NCBI GenBank assembly: GCA_913062605.1
Contig: CAJXWQ010000011.1
Coordinates: 1-60,584, forward strand
Length of the DNA: 60,584 nt
Source: an uncultured Cellvibrionales bacterium
Lineage (GTDB): Bacteria; Pseudomonadota; Gammaproteobacteria; Pseudomonadales; Porticoccaceae
Direction: 5' to 3'
Part shown: positions 19,643 to 30,216 of the stretch, in pieces
How the letters are laid out: the number at the start of each line of letters is the position of its first letter
Position numbering within the stretch: the first letter of the stretch is position 1
Position numbers and translations under genes: made by a program
Notes under the pieces: model-generated
The model's database searches: none
Told to the model about the DNA's origin: nothing
What the model saw: the letters and a program-made list of their open reading frames with translations, nothing else

Positions 19643-21763
19643 TTAAAAGAACTGTTTTTCAATATCGTCTGGCGAAAGAGGTTCACTCCAAATATAGCCC
19701 TGTAAATATTCCACCCCACACTCTCTGATAAATGCAAGCTGCTCTTCTGTTTCTACACCCTCAGCAACTACCATAAGCCCCAGGCTTTTTGACATGGCAA
19801 CAATTGCCGCAATAATACTGTTGCCGCTCCCATCGATATTAATTCGGCTAATAAAGCTCTTATCAATTTTTAGCACATCCAAAGGAAATTGGCCAAGATA
19901 GTTCAATGACGAAAAACCTGAGCCAAAGTCGTCTAACGATATTCTACAACCCATAGCTTTGAGCTCTCTCAATACATCCAGAGCAGTGCTCATATTCTCC
20001 ATCATCACCGTCTCTGTAATTTCAAGTTCAAGGCAGTCTGGAGACAGATCAAATTCATCCAACGCATCCGTAACAACTTTCACCAGCATTCTGTCCTGCA
20101 TTTGCTTACTCGACAGATTGACTGCAACAACCAATGCCTTGCCAAACCCCTGTTCTTTCCACTGTCGTATTTGTCGACATGTTTCTCTGATGACCCAGCT
20201 GCCAATCGATACGATCAAGTTGCTTTCTTCGGCCAATGGAATAAATTCCATTGGGGGTACCAGCCCTTCTCCCTTTTTGTTCCACCGCAACAACGCTTCA
20301 TAACCACTTGGCTTGGCAGTAGATATTTCATACTTGGGCTGATAATGAAGCAATAGCTCACCACGCTCGACAGCCTGCCGTAAATCTTTTTCCAGCTCCA
20401 TCTGATCGAGAGTCCGGGCATAAATGTTATCTGTATAAAACTGATAGCCACTACGACCCCGGTTTTTTGCCTCATACATGGCAATATCAGCTTTTCTCAG
20501 CAGTACATCTACATCCCGGCCATCCTCGGGAAACATCACAATACCGATACTGGCAGTAACAACAAACTCTCGAGATTCAATAACAATAGGAGTAACCATT
20601 GATTCCAGGATACGCTCTGCCACCAGAATAACGTCGGCTTCATCGGTTACGTGGCTTAGAAAAATTGCAAACTCATCACCACCAAACCGTGCCAAGCTAT
20701 GCTCTGAGCGAAGTCCAACCACATCACTCGAACGAATACAGTTGTTGAGTTCCTTGGCTATCTTACACAAGAGCTCATCGCCCGCATTGTGCCCCAAGGT
20801 ATCATTCACATATTTAAAATTATCCAAATCCACAAACAACAATGCTGCTTGATTATCATTTCGTTCACTAACAGCTAAAACTTTTTTAAAATTCTCAATA
20901 AATAATCCGCGATTTGGCAAGTTTGTCAAACTGTCGTAATAGGCCAGATGCTGCATCCGCGCCTCAACCTGTTTACGATGAGTTATATCTTCAAAGATAC
21001 AGACGATATCAACTTTTCCCGAATGGTTATTTAACGATGTGTAGGCATAGCCTTCGACAGGATAAAACGTTCCATCTTTTCTGAGCATACTGGCTGCGCA
21101 TCTAACTGCTTTGCTTTCACCGTTAATCAGAGACTCCAACTGATCAACAATTGGCACTCCGACCTCAGTATTTGCCAGGACAATATCTCCCAGGTAAAGC
21201 AACGTTGCTTCTTCTTTGGTAAAGCCAAGGTTACTCAGAGCAGCATTATTGAGATCAGTAAATCCCAGTGTTTCACCGTCCAGGAATAAGATTTCGTTAG
21301 AGGAGTTGTCTAGTACTCGCCCAAGCCTGGACAATTGATCTTCAGTTTTTTTCCATTCCATGAACGTGTTGTTAGCGCGCAACATATAACGCACACGGTG
21401 AACCAACACTGCATGATTAATTGGCTTTGAAATAAAGTCTGTCGCTCCGGCCTGAAAGGAACCCTCCACGGCATTGTCATCATCCGAACCCGTCATCATC
21501 AAAATCGGGAGAAATCGCCCCTGTTCAGTGGCTCGAATGTCAGCACATAACTCAAAACCATTTTTTCCTGGCATGAGAATATCTGAAATTACCAAGCCAA
21601 TAGGGTTTTCTAGAAATAAATTGAATGCCTCGGCACCACTGGATGAGGTAAAAACTTGGAAACCGGCATCAGACAAGGTCTTTTCCAGAAGAAGGCAGGT
21701 TGTACCATCATCATCCACCACCAGCACATTAGCTGTAGATAGGTCGCACAGGTGATTGTCCAA
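19643..21763 (-). CDS. Response regulator with REC-PAS-GGDEF-EAL domains (c-di-GMP turnover)
   Basis: 706 residues. The receiver carries D61 (VISDILMPGKNG) and K of ISKP. PAS is about 145-262, GGDEF has FGGDEF at 360-365, and EAL has EALLRW at 489-494, with ITETV, DDFGSGFSSL (611 on), AEGVET and QGY. Both catalytic cores look intact, so it could make and break c-di-GMP. The RSSD that normally sits five residues before GGDEF as an inhibitory site is displaced by an insertion (GLRSEHS). The TTG start has AGAGG about 5 nt upstream. The gene lies 125 bp upstream of the hybrid kinase on the same strand. The pair interrupts the usual carB-greA-yhbY-rlmE order. Confidence 0.93.
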   Translation of the reverse strand: MDNHLCDLSTANVLVVDDDGTTCLLLEKTLSDAGFQVFTSSSGAEAFNLFLENPIGLVISDILMPGKNGFELCADIRATEQGRFLPILMMTGSDDDNAVEGSFQAGATDFISKPINHAVLVHRVRYMLRANNTFMEWKKTEDQLSRLGRVLDNSSNEILFLDGETLGFTDLNNAALSNLGFTKEEATLLYLGDIVLANTEVGVPIVDQLESLINGESKAVRCAASMLRKDGTFYPVEGYAYTSLNNHSGKVDIVCIFEDITHRKQVEARMQHLAYYDSLTNLPNRGLFIENFKKVLAVSERNDNQAALLFVDLDNFKYVNDTLGHNAGDELLCKIAKELNNCIRSSDVVGLRSEHSLARFGGDEFAIFLSHVTDEADVILVAERILESMVTPIVIESREFVVTASIGIVMFPEDGRDVDVLLRKADIAMYEAKNRGRSGYQFYTDNIYARTLDQMELEKDLRQAVERGELLLHYQPKYEISTAKPSGYEALLRWNKKGEGLVPPMEFIPLAEESNLIVSIGSWVIRETCRQIRQWKEQGFGKALVVAVNLSSKQMQDRMLVKVVTDALDEFDLSPDCLELEITETVMMENMSTALDVLRELKAMGCRISLDDFGSGFSSLNYLGQFPLDVLKIDKSFISRINIDGSGNSIIAAIVAMSKSLGLMVVAEGVETEEQLAFIRECGVEYLQGYIWSEPLSPDDIEKQFF

Positions 21764-21875
21764 AATTGCCTCTTTTTTCTTATTATCTTAATGGTCCAAA
21801 TACTGTCCATGCATTTTCATACCTCCGACTCCAGAGGCTACCCTGTGCGCCAGTAGCGTGTAAAGTGACACATAT

Positions 21876-21901
21876 AAAAAAACCATGACAAATGTCATGG
21901 T
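21876..21901 (-). terminator. Rho-independent terminator after greA
   Basis: Minus strand: stem ACCATGAC/GTCATGGT, 4-nt loop, then TTTTTT. It lies about 65 bp after the greA stop and upstream of the GGDEF/EAL regulator. It therefore separates carAB-greA from the signalling pair. Confidence 0.88.
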
Positions 21902-21966
21902 TTCATCTTGATGAGTGAGCAAATCGACATTGTCATTTCAATGCATAGATACAATCCGTCTAACCT

Positions 21967-22443
21967 CTAGAGGTGCCTGACATCATCCACTTCATATTCA
22001 ACATCTCCGGAGGGCGTTTTAACAACCACCTCATCACCAACCTCTTTGCCAATTAATGCTCTGGCAATAGGGGACTGATAGGAAATTTTATTTGCTTTTA
22101 CATCCGACTCATCGTCCCCAACAATTTTGTAGGTCACGGTTTCATCTGTTTCCAAATTGATAATGTCGACAGTGCAACCAAAAATGACCTTATCGCCTTC
22201 TTTAATTGCAGTGATATCAATAATCTGAGCATGACTGAGCTTACCTTCAATATCCTGAACACGGCCCTCGGCAAACCCCTGCTGCTCACGTGCAGCATGA
22301 TACTCAGCATTTTCCTTGAGGTCACCGTGTGCTCGAGCTTCAGCAATGGCAGCCACAATCCTTGGGCGCTCCACCTTTTTTAGGTGATCCAGCTCTTGAC
22401 GCAGATTTTCTGCCCCCTCCACTGTCATTGGTATTTTTTGCAT
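21967..22443 (-). CDS. greA: Transcript cleavage factor GreA
   Basis: GreA rescues backtracked RNA polymerase by stimulating cleavage of the nascent RNA. Starting at ATG 22443 it has 158 residues, the E. coli length. The coiled-coil tip has the acidic [21 protein letters not shown] motif. The C-terminal FKBP-like domain ends with [29 protein letters not shown]. The ATG overlaps the carB stop by 1 nt (TGATG), so it is coupled to carB. Confidence 0.98.
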   Translation of the reverse strand: MQKIPMTVEGAENLRQELDHLKKVERPRIVAAIAEARAHGDLKENAEYHAAREQQGFAEGRVQDIEGKLSHAQIIDITAIKEGDKVIFGCTVDIINLETDETVTYKIVGDDESDVKANKISYQSPIARALIGKEVGDEVVVKTPSGDVEYEVDDVRHL

Positions 22444-25400
22444 CAACCGTTCCTCTGATGAAGATCTTGCAAGCGGTGAACCTTAATATCGCCTGTCTGC
22501 TTGAGCGCCATACAAACCGCTTCACCACCAGCCAGAGTGGTAGTGTAGTAAACGCCGTGCTGTTCTGCACTGGAGCGAATCGTGGCAGAGTCAGCAATTG
22601 CCTGACGGCCCTCAGTAGTATTAACAATCAGATCAATTTTATCGTTCTTGATCATATCGACAATATGAGGGCGACCCTCTTGAACCTTGTTGACCGTTTC
22701 TACGGCACAACCCGCTTCCTGTAAAATCTTGGCCGTTCCCTGAGTTGCTACCAGTTTAAAGCCGGTATCGATCAAGCTCTTTGCCACGCTGGCAATACCC
22801 TTCTTATCAGGCTCACGAACACTGAGAAAAGCTGTACCGGATGTGGGTATTGGATCACTGGCACCTAGCTCAGCCTTGGCATAGGCCTCGGCAAAGGTGT
22901 CACCGGTACCCATCACCTCACCGGTAGACTTCATTTCTGGGCCGAGAATGGGGTCAATACCGGGAAATTTATTAAAGGGCAACACTGCCTCTTTAACACT
23001 AAAGAAACTGGGCACCACCTCTTCAGTAAAGCCCTGTTCTTCCAAAGTCATACCTGCCATACATCGCGCTGCCACCTTAGCCAGCGATGTTCCAATACAT
23101 TTGGACACAAAAGGAACCGTACGGGAGGCACGAGGATTAACTTCAATTACATAGATTTTTTCGTCCTGCCAGGCCAGCTGTACATTCATCAGACCTTTTA
23201 CTTTTAACTCAACGGCCATGGCTTTTACCACAGCACGCATTTCATCCTGCACATCGTCCGGCAGGCTGTAAGGCGGTAGAGCACAGGCAGAATCACCCGA
23301 GTGAATACCCGCTTGCTCAATGTGCTGCATAATCGCGCCAATCACCACATCCTTACCGTCTGAAACCGCATCGATATCCACCTCAACCGCAGAGGACAGG
23401 AAATAGTCCAGCAACACGGGAGCATCATCAGACACCTGAACCGCTTCACGCATATAACGCGCCAGCTCTTCTTCCTTATACACAATTTCCATGGCACGCC
23501 CACCCAATACATAGGAGGGGCGCACTACCAATGGATAACCAATGCCCGCTGCCGCATCCACCGCCTCTTCTGCAGAACGGACAATGGCATTAGGGGGCTG
23601 CAACAATTCCAGCTTATGAATCATTTGCTGGAAACGCTCACGATCTTCTGCCCGATCAATGGCATCTGGTGTGGTGCCAATAATCGGCACACCTTCTGCT
23701 TCTAGAGCACGAGCCAATTTCAAGGGTGTCTGACCACCAAACTGGACAATCACACCTTTAGGCTTTTCTATATGAACAATCTCTAATACATCTTCCAAGG
23801 TCACTGGCTCAAAATATAAGCGATCCGAGGTATCGTAATCGGTGGAAACCGTTTCTGGGTTACAGTTGACCATAATGGCTTCATAACCATCTTCACGCAT
23901 AGCCAACGCGGCATGCACACAACAGTAATCAAACTCAATGCCCTGACCAATTCGGTTGGGGCCACCGCCCAGCACAAGAATTTTATCTCGACCAGAAGGC
24001 TGAGACTCACACTCCTGCTCATAAGTGGAATACATGTAAGCCGTCGCTGTTGAGAACTCAGCCGCACAGGTATCTACACGCTTGTACACGGGCCGTATAT
24101 TAATAGACTGACGCGCATCTCTAACCCTTTTCTCATCTGTCTTTAACAAGTCAGCCAATCGTTTATCGGAAAACCCCTTGCGCTTAAGACGAAGTAGTCG
24201 ATCTGCAGAAAGCCTATATAACGATTCATCAGCCAGACGAATTTCATCAAGAATAAGGTCTTCTATCTGCACGAGAAACCAAGGGTCAATGGCAGAAAGA
24301 TTAAAGACTTCTTCCACGGACAAACCCGCACGGAAAGCATCACCCACATACCAAATCCGCTCAGCGCCCGGCTCTCTTAACTGCTGGCGCAGCTCAACCA
24401 GCCCTTCTTCCGTTGCAACATCGACTTTAGGCTCAAAACCTGCGGAACCAACCTCCAACCCTCTGAGGGCTTTTTGGAGAGACTCCTGGAACGTGCGACC
24501 AATGGCCATCACTTCGCCCACCGACTTCATCTGAGTAGTCAGCTTGGCGTTAGCCTGATTAAATTTCTCGAAAGCAAACCGGGGCAGCTTGGTGACCACG
24601 TAATCAATACTGGGCTCAAAGGAAGCCGGTGTTGCGCCACCGGTAATATCATTCTGTAACTCATCAAGGGTGTAACCCACGGCTAGTTTTGCCGCGACCT
24701 TGGCAATAGGAAAACCGGTCGCCTTGGAGGCCAGCGCCGAGGAGCGAGATACTCGAGGATTCATTTCAATGACCACGAGCCTTCCATCTTCCGGGTTCAC
24801 CGCAAACTGAACATTGGAACCGCCTGTTTCAACACCAATCTCTCGCAACACCGCAATCGAGGCATTACGCATAATTTGATATTCTTTGTCGGTCAACGTC
24901 TGAGCTGGAGCAACTGTAATAGAGTCCCCAGTGTGGACACCCATAGGGTCAAGGTTTTCAATAGAGCAGACAATGATGCAGTTATCATTTTTATCCCGCA
25001 CCACCTCCATCTCGTATTCTTTCCAGCCGATCAGGGATTCATCAATCAACAATTCATTAGTAGGCGATAAATCAAATCCACGCTGACAGATCTCAACAAA
25101 TTCTTCCCGGTTATAGGCGATACCACCACCGGAACCACCCATGGTGAACGAGGGGCGAATAATACAGGGGTAACCAAAACGATCGGGTACTTGAAGCGCC
25201 TCTTCCAGGCTGTGCACAATGACAGCCTGCGCCGTTTCCAGACCAATCTTTTTCATGGCCTTATCAAAACGACTACGGTCTTCAGCTTTATCGATAGCAT
25301 CCGCATCAGCGCCGATCATATCGACACCAAATTTCTCAAGCACGCCTTCCCGTGCTAGATCCAGAGCACAATTAAGCGCAGTTTGCCCGCCCATCGTCGG

Positions 25401-25661
25401 GAGCAATGCATCGGGACGCTCTTCCTCGATAATTTTTGCGACAGTACGCCACTCAACCGGCTCAATGTAGGTCGCATCGGCCATAGAGGGGTCGGTCATG
25501 ATTGTGGCCGGATTGGAGTTCACCAAAATAACCCGGAAACCCTCCTCCCGAAGCGCCTTACAAGCCTGAGCACCAGAGTAATCAAACTCACACGCCTGCC
25601 CAATGACAATGGGGCCAGCGCCGAGGATTAGAATGCTTTTGATATCAGTTCTTTTTGGCAT
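22443..25661 (-). CDS. carB: Carbamoyl-phosphate synthase, large subunit
   Basis: CarB makes carbamoyl phosphate from bicarbonate, ATP and ammonia delivered by CarA, feeding arginine and pyrimidine synthesis. The 1072 residues (E. coli 1073) consist of two homologous ATP-grasp halves ([43 protein letters not shown]), an oligomerisation domain, and a C-terminal MGS-like allosteric domain (about residue 935 on). No unusual residues were noticed. It lies 62 bp after carA without an intervening ORF. Confidence 0.98.
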   Translation of the reverse strand: MPKRTDIKSILILGAGPIVIGQACEFDYSGAQACKALREEGFRVILVNSNPATIMTDPSMADATYIEPVEWRTVAKIIEEERPDALLPTMGGQTALNCALDLAREGVLEKFGVDMIGADADAIDKAEDRSRFDKAMKKIGLETAQAVIVHSLEEALQVPDRFGYPCIIRPSFTMGGSGGGIAYNREEFVEICQRGFDLSPTNELLIDESLIGWKEYEMEVVRDKNDNCIIVCSIENLDPMGVHTGDSITVAPAQTLTDKEYQIMRNASIAVLREIGVETGGSNVQFAVNPEDGRLVVIEMNPRVSRSSALASKATGFPIAKVAAKLAVGYTLDELQNDITGGATPASFEPSIDYVVTKLPRFAFEKFNQANAKLTTQMKSVGEVMAIGRTFQESLQKALRGLEVGSAGFEPKVDVATEEGLVELRQQLREPGAERIWYVGDAFRAGLSVEEVFNLSAIDPWFLVQIEDLILDEIRLADESLYRLSADRLLRLKRKGFSDKRLADLLKTDEKRVRDARQSINIRPVYKRVDTCAAEFSTATAYMYSTYEQECESQPSGRDKILVLGGGPNRIGQGIEFDYCCVHAALAMREDGYEAIMVNCNPETVSTDYDTSDRLYFEPVTLEDVLEIVHIEKPKGVIVQFGGQTPLKLARALEAEGVPIIGTTPDAIDRAEDRERFQQMIHKLELLQPPNAIVRSAEEAVDAAAGIGYPLVVRPSYVLGGRAMEIVYKEEELARYMREAVQVSDDAPVLLDYFLSSAVEVDIDAVSDGKDVVIGAIMQHIEQAGIHSGDSACALPPYSLPDDVQDEMRAVVKAMAVELKVKGLMNVQLAWQDEKIYVIEVNPRASRTVPFVSKCIGTSLAKVAARCMAGMTLEEQGFTEEVVPSFFSVKEAVLPFNKFPGIDPILGPEMKSTGEVMGTGDTFAEAYAKAELGASDPIPTSGTAFLSVREPDKKGIASVAKSLIDTGFKLVATQGTAKILQEAGCAVETVNKVQEGRPHIVDMIKNDKIDLIVNTTEGRQAIADSATIRSSAEQHGVYYTTTLAGGEAVCMALKQTGDIKVHRLQDLHQRNG

Positions 25662-25723
25662 AAGCTATTGTTTATTCTGGTATAAGTTAATGTTTCTTCA
25701 GGCGTACAGTGCGATTTCCAACA

Positions 25724-26872
25724 CTATTTTTCTTGTCCGTCACGGTTTCGGATCAATTCAAAAAAGTGATCAAACAATGGGGCGGCATCATGAGGGCCAG
25801 GGCTAGCTTCCGGATGCCCCTGAAAACTAAACGCAGGCTTATCCGTACGATGAATGCCCTGAAGCGACCCATCAAACAGCGAGCGGTGTGTAGCTCGAAG
25901 GTTTTCTGGTAGCGAGTCTTCATCTACAGCAAAGCCATGGTTTTGACTGGTAATCATCACCGTGTCCGCATCAAGGTCTTTTACCGGATGATTGGCGCCA
26001 TGGTGACCAAACTTCATTTTTACTGTTTTGGCACCACAGGCCAAGGCTAACAACTGATGTCCCAGACAAATACCAAATACGGGTATATCTGTTTCAAGGA
26101 TTTTCTGAATAGCTTCAATGGCGTAATCACAAGGCTCGGGATCACCTGGACCATTTGACAGAAAAATACCATCAGGGTTCATGGCCAACACCTCGGATGC
26201 AGGCGTTTGCGCAGGGACAACAATAAGGTCGGCCCCACGGTCTACCAGCATCCGTAATATATTACGCTTGGTACCAAAATCGTAGGCAACGACCTTGTAG
26301 GGCTTTTCTGCTGGTTGCGTATAACCCTTACCCAAAGCCCAACTGCCCTCGCTCCATTGGTAAACTTCTTGAATCGACACCTGTTTAGCAAGGTCTGCAC
26401 CCTTCAATCCGGGAAATTTTCTCGCTGCCGCCAACGCCTTCATTTCGTCCAGATCACCAGCCATGATGCAGCCATTCTGTGCACCTGTCTCACGAAGAAT
26501 CCGGGTTAGCCTGCGGGTATCGATATCCGCAATACCTAGAATATTATTGGCTTTAAGGTAGCTATCAAGATTCTGCTCAGAGCGAAAGTTACTCGCTAAC
26601 AGGGGTAGATCACGTATCACCAAGCCGGCAGCCCAAATACGATCTGACTCTTCATCCTCAGTATTGATACCAGTGTTGCCGATATGAGGGTAGGTCAGCG
26701 TAACAATCTGAAGAGCATAAGATGGGTCAGTCAGGATTTCCTGATATCCGGTTAATGCTGTATTGAATACCACTTCACCACTGGAAATACCGTCAGCACC
26801 AATGGCAACGCCTCTAAAAACCGTACCATCCCCAAGGACGAGAATAGCGGGCCGGCGGGTATGGGTATTCAA
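25724..26872 (-). CDS. carA: Carbamoyl-phosphate synthase, small (glutaminase) subunit
   Basis: CarA hydrolyses glutamine and channels ammonia to CarB. The 382 residues equal E. coli. The class I amidotransferase triad is in [15 protein letters not shown] (Cys) and the [10 protein letters not shown] segment (His/Glu). The start is TTG at 26872 with GAGG 5 nt upstream; E. coli carA also starts at UUG. About 190 nt of leader lie upstream, containing a leader peptide ORF and a terminator (see those entries), which suggests attenuation control. Confidence 0.98.
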   Translation of the reverse strand: MNTHTRRPAILVLGDGTVFRGVAIGADGISSGEVVFNTALTGYQEILTDPSYALQIVTLTYPHIGNTGINTEDEESDRIWAAGLVIRDLPLLASNFRSEQNLDSYLKANNILGIADIDTRRLTRILRETGAQNGCIMAGDLDEMKALAAARKFPGLKGADLAKQVSIQEVYQWSEGSWALGKGYTQPAEKPYKVVAYDFGTKRNILRMLVDRGADLIVVPAQTPASEVLAMNPDGIFLSNGPGDPEPCDYAIEAIQKILETDIPVFGICLGHQLLALACGAKTVKMKFGHHGANHPVKDLDADTVMITSQNHGFAVDEDSLPENLRATHRSLFDGSLQGIHRTDKPAFSFQGHPEASPGPHDAAPLFDHFFELIRNRDGQEK

Positions 26873-26962
26873 TGCAACCTCCTCAACTCAATTGCGGATA
26901 TCAATCCCTCTACACGTTCGGCTCACATGGCCTCAGAGTGGATTTAACCAAGAACAAACTGT

Positions 26963-27000
26963 AAAAAAGCGAGATGAAACCATGCGTCTCATCTCGCTTT
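26963..27000 (-). terminator. Candidate attenuator terminator in the carA leader
   Basis: Minus strand: AAAGCGAGATGA pairs perfectly with TCATCTCGCTTT, and three further pairs (one G-T) can close a 5-nt loop. The run continues as T through 26963. It points toward carA, ends about 90 bp before its start, and begins on the stop codon of the leader peptide. No minus-strand gene upstream needs it. Confidence 0.8.
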
Positions 27001-27043
27001 AAAATTTTCTATTCTGCCAACACCCTCTGTATTTACGAGGCAT
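26999..27043 (-). CDS. Putative carA leader peptide, 14 residues
   Basis: ATG 27043-27041 encodes MPRKYRGCWQNRKF, stopping at TAA 27001-26999. That stop forms the first bases of the terminator stem. Three of 14 codons are Arg (CGT, AGA, AGA). The ribosome-binding site is weak (GGTG about 4 nt upstream). Arginine and pyrimidines are the end products of carbamoyl phosphate, so an Arg-rich leader fits ribosome-coupled attenuation; this is inference. A chance ORF of this length is possible, but its placement relative to promoter and hairpin is striking. Confidence 0.55.
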   Translation of the reverse strand: MPRKYRGCWQNRKF

Positions 27044-27069
27044 TTCGCACCAGCAGAAACTAACCAAAC

Positions 27070-27098
27070 ATTCTAGGCTAAGCACCGCAATCTGTCTA
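27070..27098 (-). promoter_or_regulatory. Sigma-70 promoter for the carA leader
   Basis: Minus strand: -35 TAGACA (27098-27093, 5/6), 17-nt spacer, -10 TAGAAT (27075-27070, 5/6). The predicted start near 27062 lies about 20 nt before the leader peptide ATG. The 311-bp space between carA and the TonB receptor is fully accounted for by this leader plus the receptor promoter. Confidence 0.75.
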
Positions 27099-27183
27099 GC
27101 CAATCTGCCTCGTGCACCTCAATTAACCCAGAGGAAATTCACTACAGATTCTGCCAGCCAATCGCTTTATAATCCCTCCCAAA

Positions 27184-29289
27184 ATGATCACAATAAGCAT
27201 TATGCAAAGAATTTATCCCTCGCCACATTCTCATGTGTGTTTGCTGTTGCTTCTCGTCAGCCAGATTACGGTTGCCGGTGATACCGGGGAGCACCTTATT
27301 GAACAGGATTTTCTCACAGAACTAAATACTGTCAGCTCAGTGACACGACTCAAACAGGATGTATTAGATTCGCCAAGCGCAGTCACAATCATCGACCGTG
27401 ACATGATCCGCCTTTCCGGCATAACAGAGGTTCCCCAATTATTGAGGTTAGCTCCAGGCTATTTCCCCTACAAAGTATTTGGCAGCCGAACAGGGGTTAC
27501 CACTCGAGGCCTGAGCAGTAAGTTTCCTGGCGATCTGGAGGTCATGATTGATGGCCGCTCCATTTATGACCCTTTATTTTCAGGGGTAGAGTGGAGCTCT
27601 ATAGGCATTACTGTTCAAGATGTTGAGCGCATAGAGGTGGTTCGCAGCAGCAACGCTTCCAGCTTTGGCTCAAACGCTTTCCTTGGTGCAGTCAATATAA
27701 TCACTACTCAACCCCAACAGAAGCAGGGGAGCTCACTGCGAGTTTCTGCCAGCGACCAGCAAACCAGAGATCAAGCATTCCGCCATTTTGGCCATAATGA
27801 CAACTTGGTTTACCGCATCCGATTAAGTCACCATACGGATGACGGGTTCCCCGGTCTGAACAACCCCGAATACAGCTGGCAAAAGGCCACCGACGATTCT
27901 GAGCATACAACCGGCAACATCAAGCTGGTCTATACCCCCAACATTATCGACACTCTGGAGTTTGAAGCCGGGCTAGGGCACTCCCGCCAGGAGTTTCCAG
28001 ACACTGCAATAGTCCGTGTACCCAGAGGTTACATAGACCGAGACATCGATACTAACTATCAGTTATTTCGCTGGACCCGGGATGATGGCCTCAACAATAA
28101 ACATCAATTGAAATTCCAGCACTCTGAACTAGAGTCCGAACAGGAACGTAATTTTGGACTTGTTTCTGACACGATAGCCCGAGCTTGGGAGGTTGATAAC
28201 CCCGGGCTGATTTCCTCGGTGCTATCTGACAACAGCATTGCTGACCAGAACTTTATCAGCAACGACAGTGATGTCAAATCTCACCGGTATGACCTCGAAT
28301 ACCAAAACACACTAACGGTCAGCGATAGCCAGCGGCTAGTTTGGGGTGCAGGCAGTCGTTATGACTCTTTACGTGGCGAGGTCCTATTTGACCACAACGA
28401 CAAAGAAGATGATTGGAGCTTTCGATTATTTGCCAACCACGAATGGCAGCTGGGTAAGCGCTGGCAACTTAACAGCGGGGTGATGGCAGAGAAAAATGAC
28501 ATTGTTGATAGTTTCCTGTCCCCCCGGCTAGCACTCAACTATCGTCTAGCCCAGAACCAGTCTCTCCGTCTAGCCGCCACCCGAGGACACCGAACACCTT
28601 CCCTGCTTGAAGTGAATCAGGTTCAAGTACTTCGAACCCAAGAAGGCGCCTTGCTGATTGCCGATATTGATCACGCAGAGAAAATTGAAAAAGCACGTAT
28701 AGACAGCTTTGAAATTGGCTATGTGGGTAAGTTTATAGAAAACCAGCTCCTGTTTGACTGGCGGGTATTTCATGAAGACGTCAATAATGCCATGGGGCTG
28801 CACCTTGAAGCCTCCCCCGCCATTATTTCGCCCTATGTTGGTGTTCGCTCAAGCACTGTCGATTGGCGTAGCAATGGTACCGATATGTCGCTGAGGTATC
28901 AGAATGCTAAGGGCCATCTGATATCCGCTCAATACGCCTACAATGATATTGACGGCCGAGCACTTCGTACCAAAACGCCACTTACGTATACGATGCTTGG
29001 TGACCACATCCCTAGACACAGCGGTTCACTGATGATCGGCAAGCAATTCTTTCAGGGGATTGAAACCAGTATCCGCTACGATTATCAGTCAGCCACCCAA
29101 TGGAGCCAGGGCGACTCCATTGAAGCCAGGGAAGAGCTAAACCTTCGCGCCTATTGGCCGGTTCAAGCGGGCTCCCAAAAACTGGAGTTAGAAGCTATCT
29201 ACCAGCACTCACTGGGAGACTTTGGTGTTTACAGCGGCATCAATCAGTTTGAAGACACGCTCACCGTTGGAATAACACTGAATTTTTGA
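27184..29289 (+). CDS. TonB-dependent outer-membrane receptor
   Basis: 701 residues. The signal peptide is about 8-31 (LLLLLVSQITVAG), followed by a plug domain (VTRLKQDVLDSPSAVTIIDRDMI, about 53-75; GLSSKFPGDLEVMIDGRSIYDP; RIEVVRSSNASSFGSNAFLGAVNIIT). A 22-strand-type barrel follows, ending in aromatic Phe (TVGITLNF). No canonical TonB box is evident. Such receptors import siderophores, vitamins or other large substrates; the substrate cannot be told here. TATAAT at 27168-27173 suggests a start near 27180, so the second ATG (27202) may be the real start. It is a lone gene between dapB and carA, where Pseudomonas has none, so it is probably an insertion. Confidence 0.9.
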   Translation: MITISIMQRIYPSPHSHVCLLLLLVSQITVAGDTGEHLIEQDFLTELNTVSSVTRLKQDVLDSPSAVTIIDRDMIRLSGITEVPQLLRLAPGYFPYKVFGSRTGVTTRGLSSKFPGDLEVMIDGRSIYDPLFSGVEWSSIGITVQDVERIEVVRSSNASSFGSNAFLGAVNIITTQPQQKQGSSLRVSASDQQTRDQAFRHFGHNDNLVYRIRLSHHTDDGFPGLNNPEYSWQKATDDSEHTTGNIKLVYTPNIIDTLEFEAGLGHSRQEFPDTAIVRVPRGYIDRDIDTNYQLFRWTRDDGLNNKHQLKFQHSELESEQERNFGLVSDTIARAWEVDNPGLISSVLSDNSIADQNFISNDSDVKSHRYDLEYQNTLTVSDSQRLVWGAGSRYDSLRGEVLFDHNDKEDDWSFRLFANHEWQLGKRWQLNSGVMAEKNDIVDSFLSPRLALNYRLAQNQSLRLAATRGHRTPSLLEVNQVQVLRTQEGALLIADIDHAEKIEKARIDSFEIGYVGKFIENQLLFDWRVFHEDVNNAMGLHLEASPAIISPYVGVRSSTVDWRSNGTDMSLRYQNAKGHLISAQYAYNDIDGRALRTKTPLTYTMLGDHIPRHSGSLMIGKQFFQGIETSIRYDYQSATQWSQGDSIEAREELNLRAYWPVQAGSQKLELEAIYQHSLGDFGVYSGINQFEDTLTVGITLNF

Positions 29290-29302
29290 TCTATTCATCA
29301 AC

Positions 29303-29333
29303 AAAAAAGGCCACCCCTAGGGCGGCCTTTTTT
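29303..29333. terminator. Bidirectional terminator between the TonB receptor and dapB
   Basis: AAAAAAGGCC and GGCCTTTTTT form the outer stem, with CCC/GGG inside after one mismatch. T-runs occur on both strands. It serves the convergent receptor and dapB genes. Confidence 0.9.
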
Positions 29334-29348
29334 ATAAGAACCTACAGA

Positions 29349-30173
<825 letters not shown>

Positions 30174-30216
30174 TCAAAGCCCTGTTGTTTTATCTCAAAG
30201 GCATGCAGCGTAGAAA

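Noticed and set aside
27180-27205. Possible Fur box at the TonB receptor start
   Set aside because: AATGATCACAATAAGCATT has only scattered agreement with the 19-bp Fur palindrome; too weak to claim.
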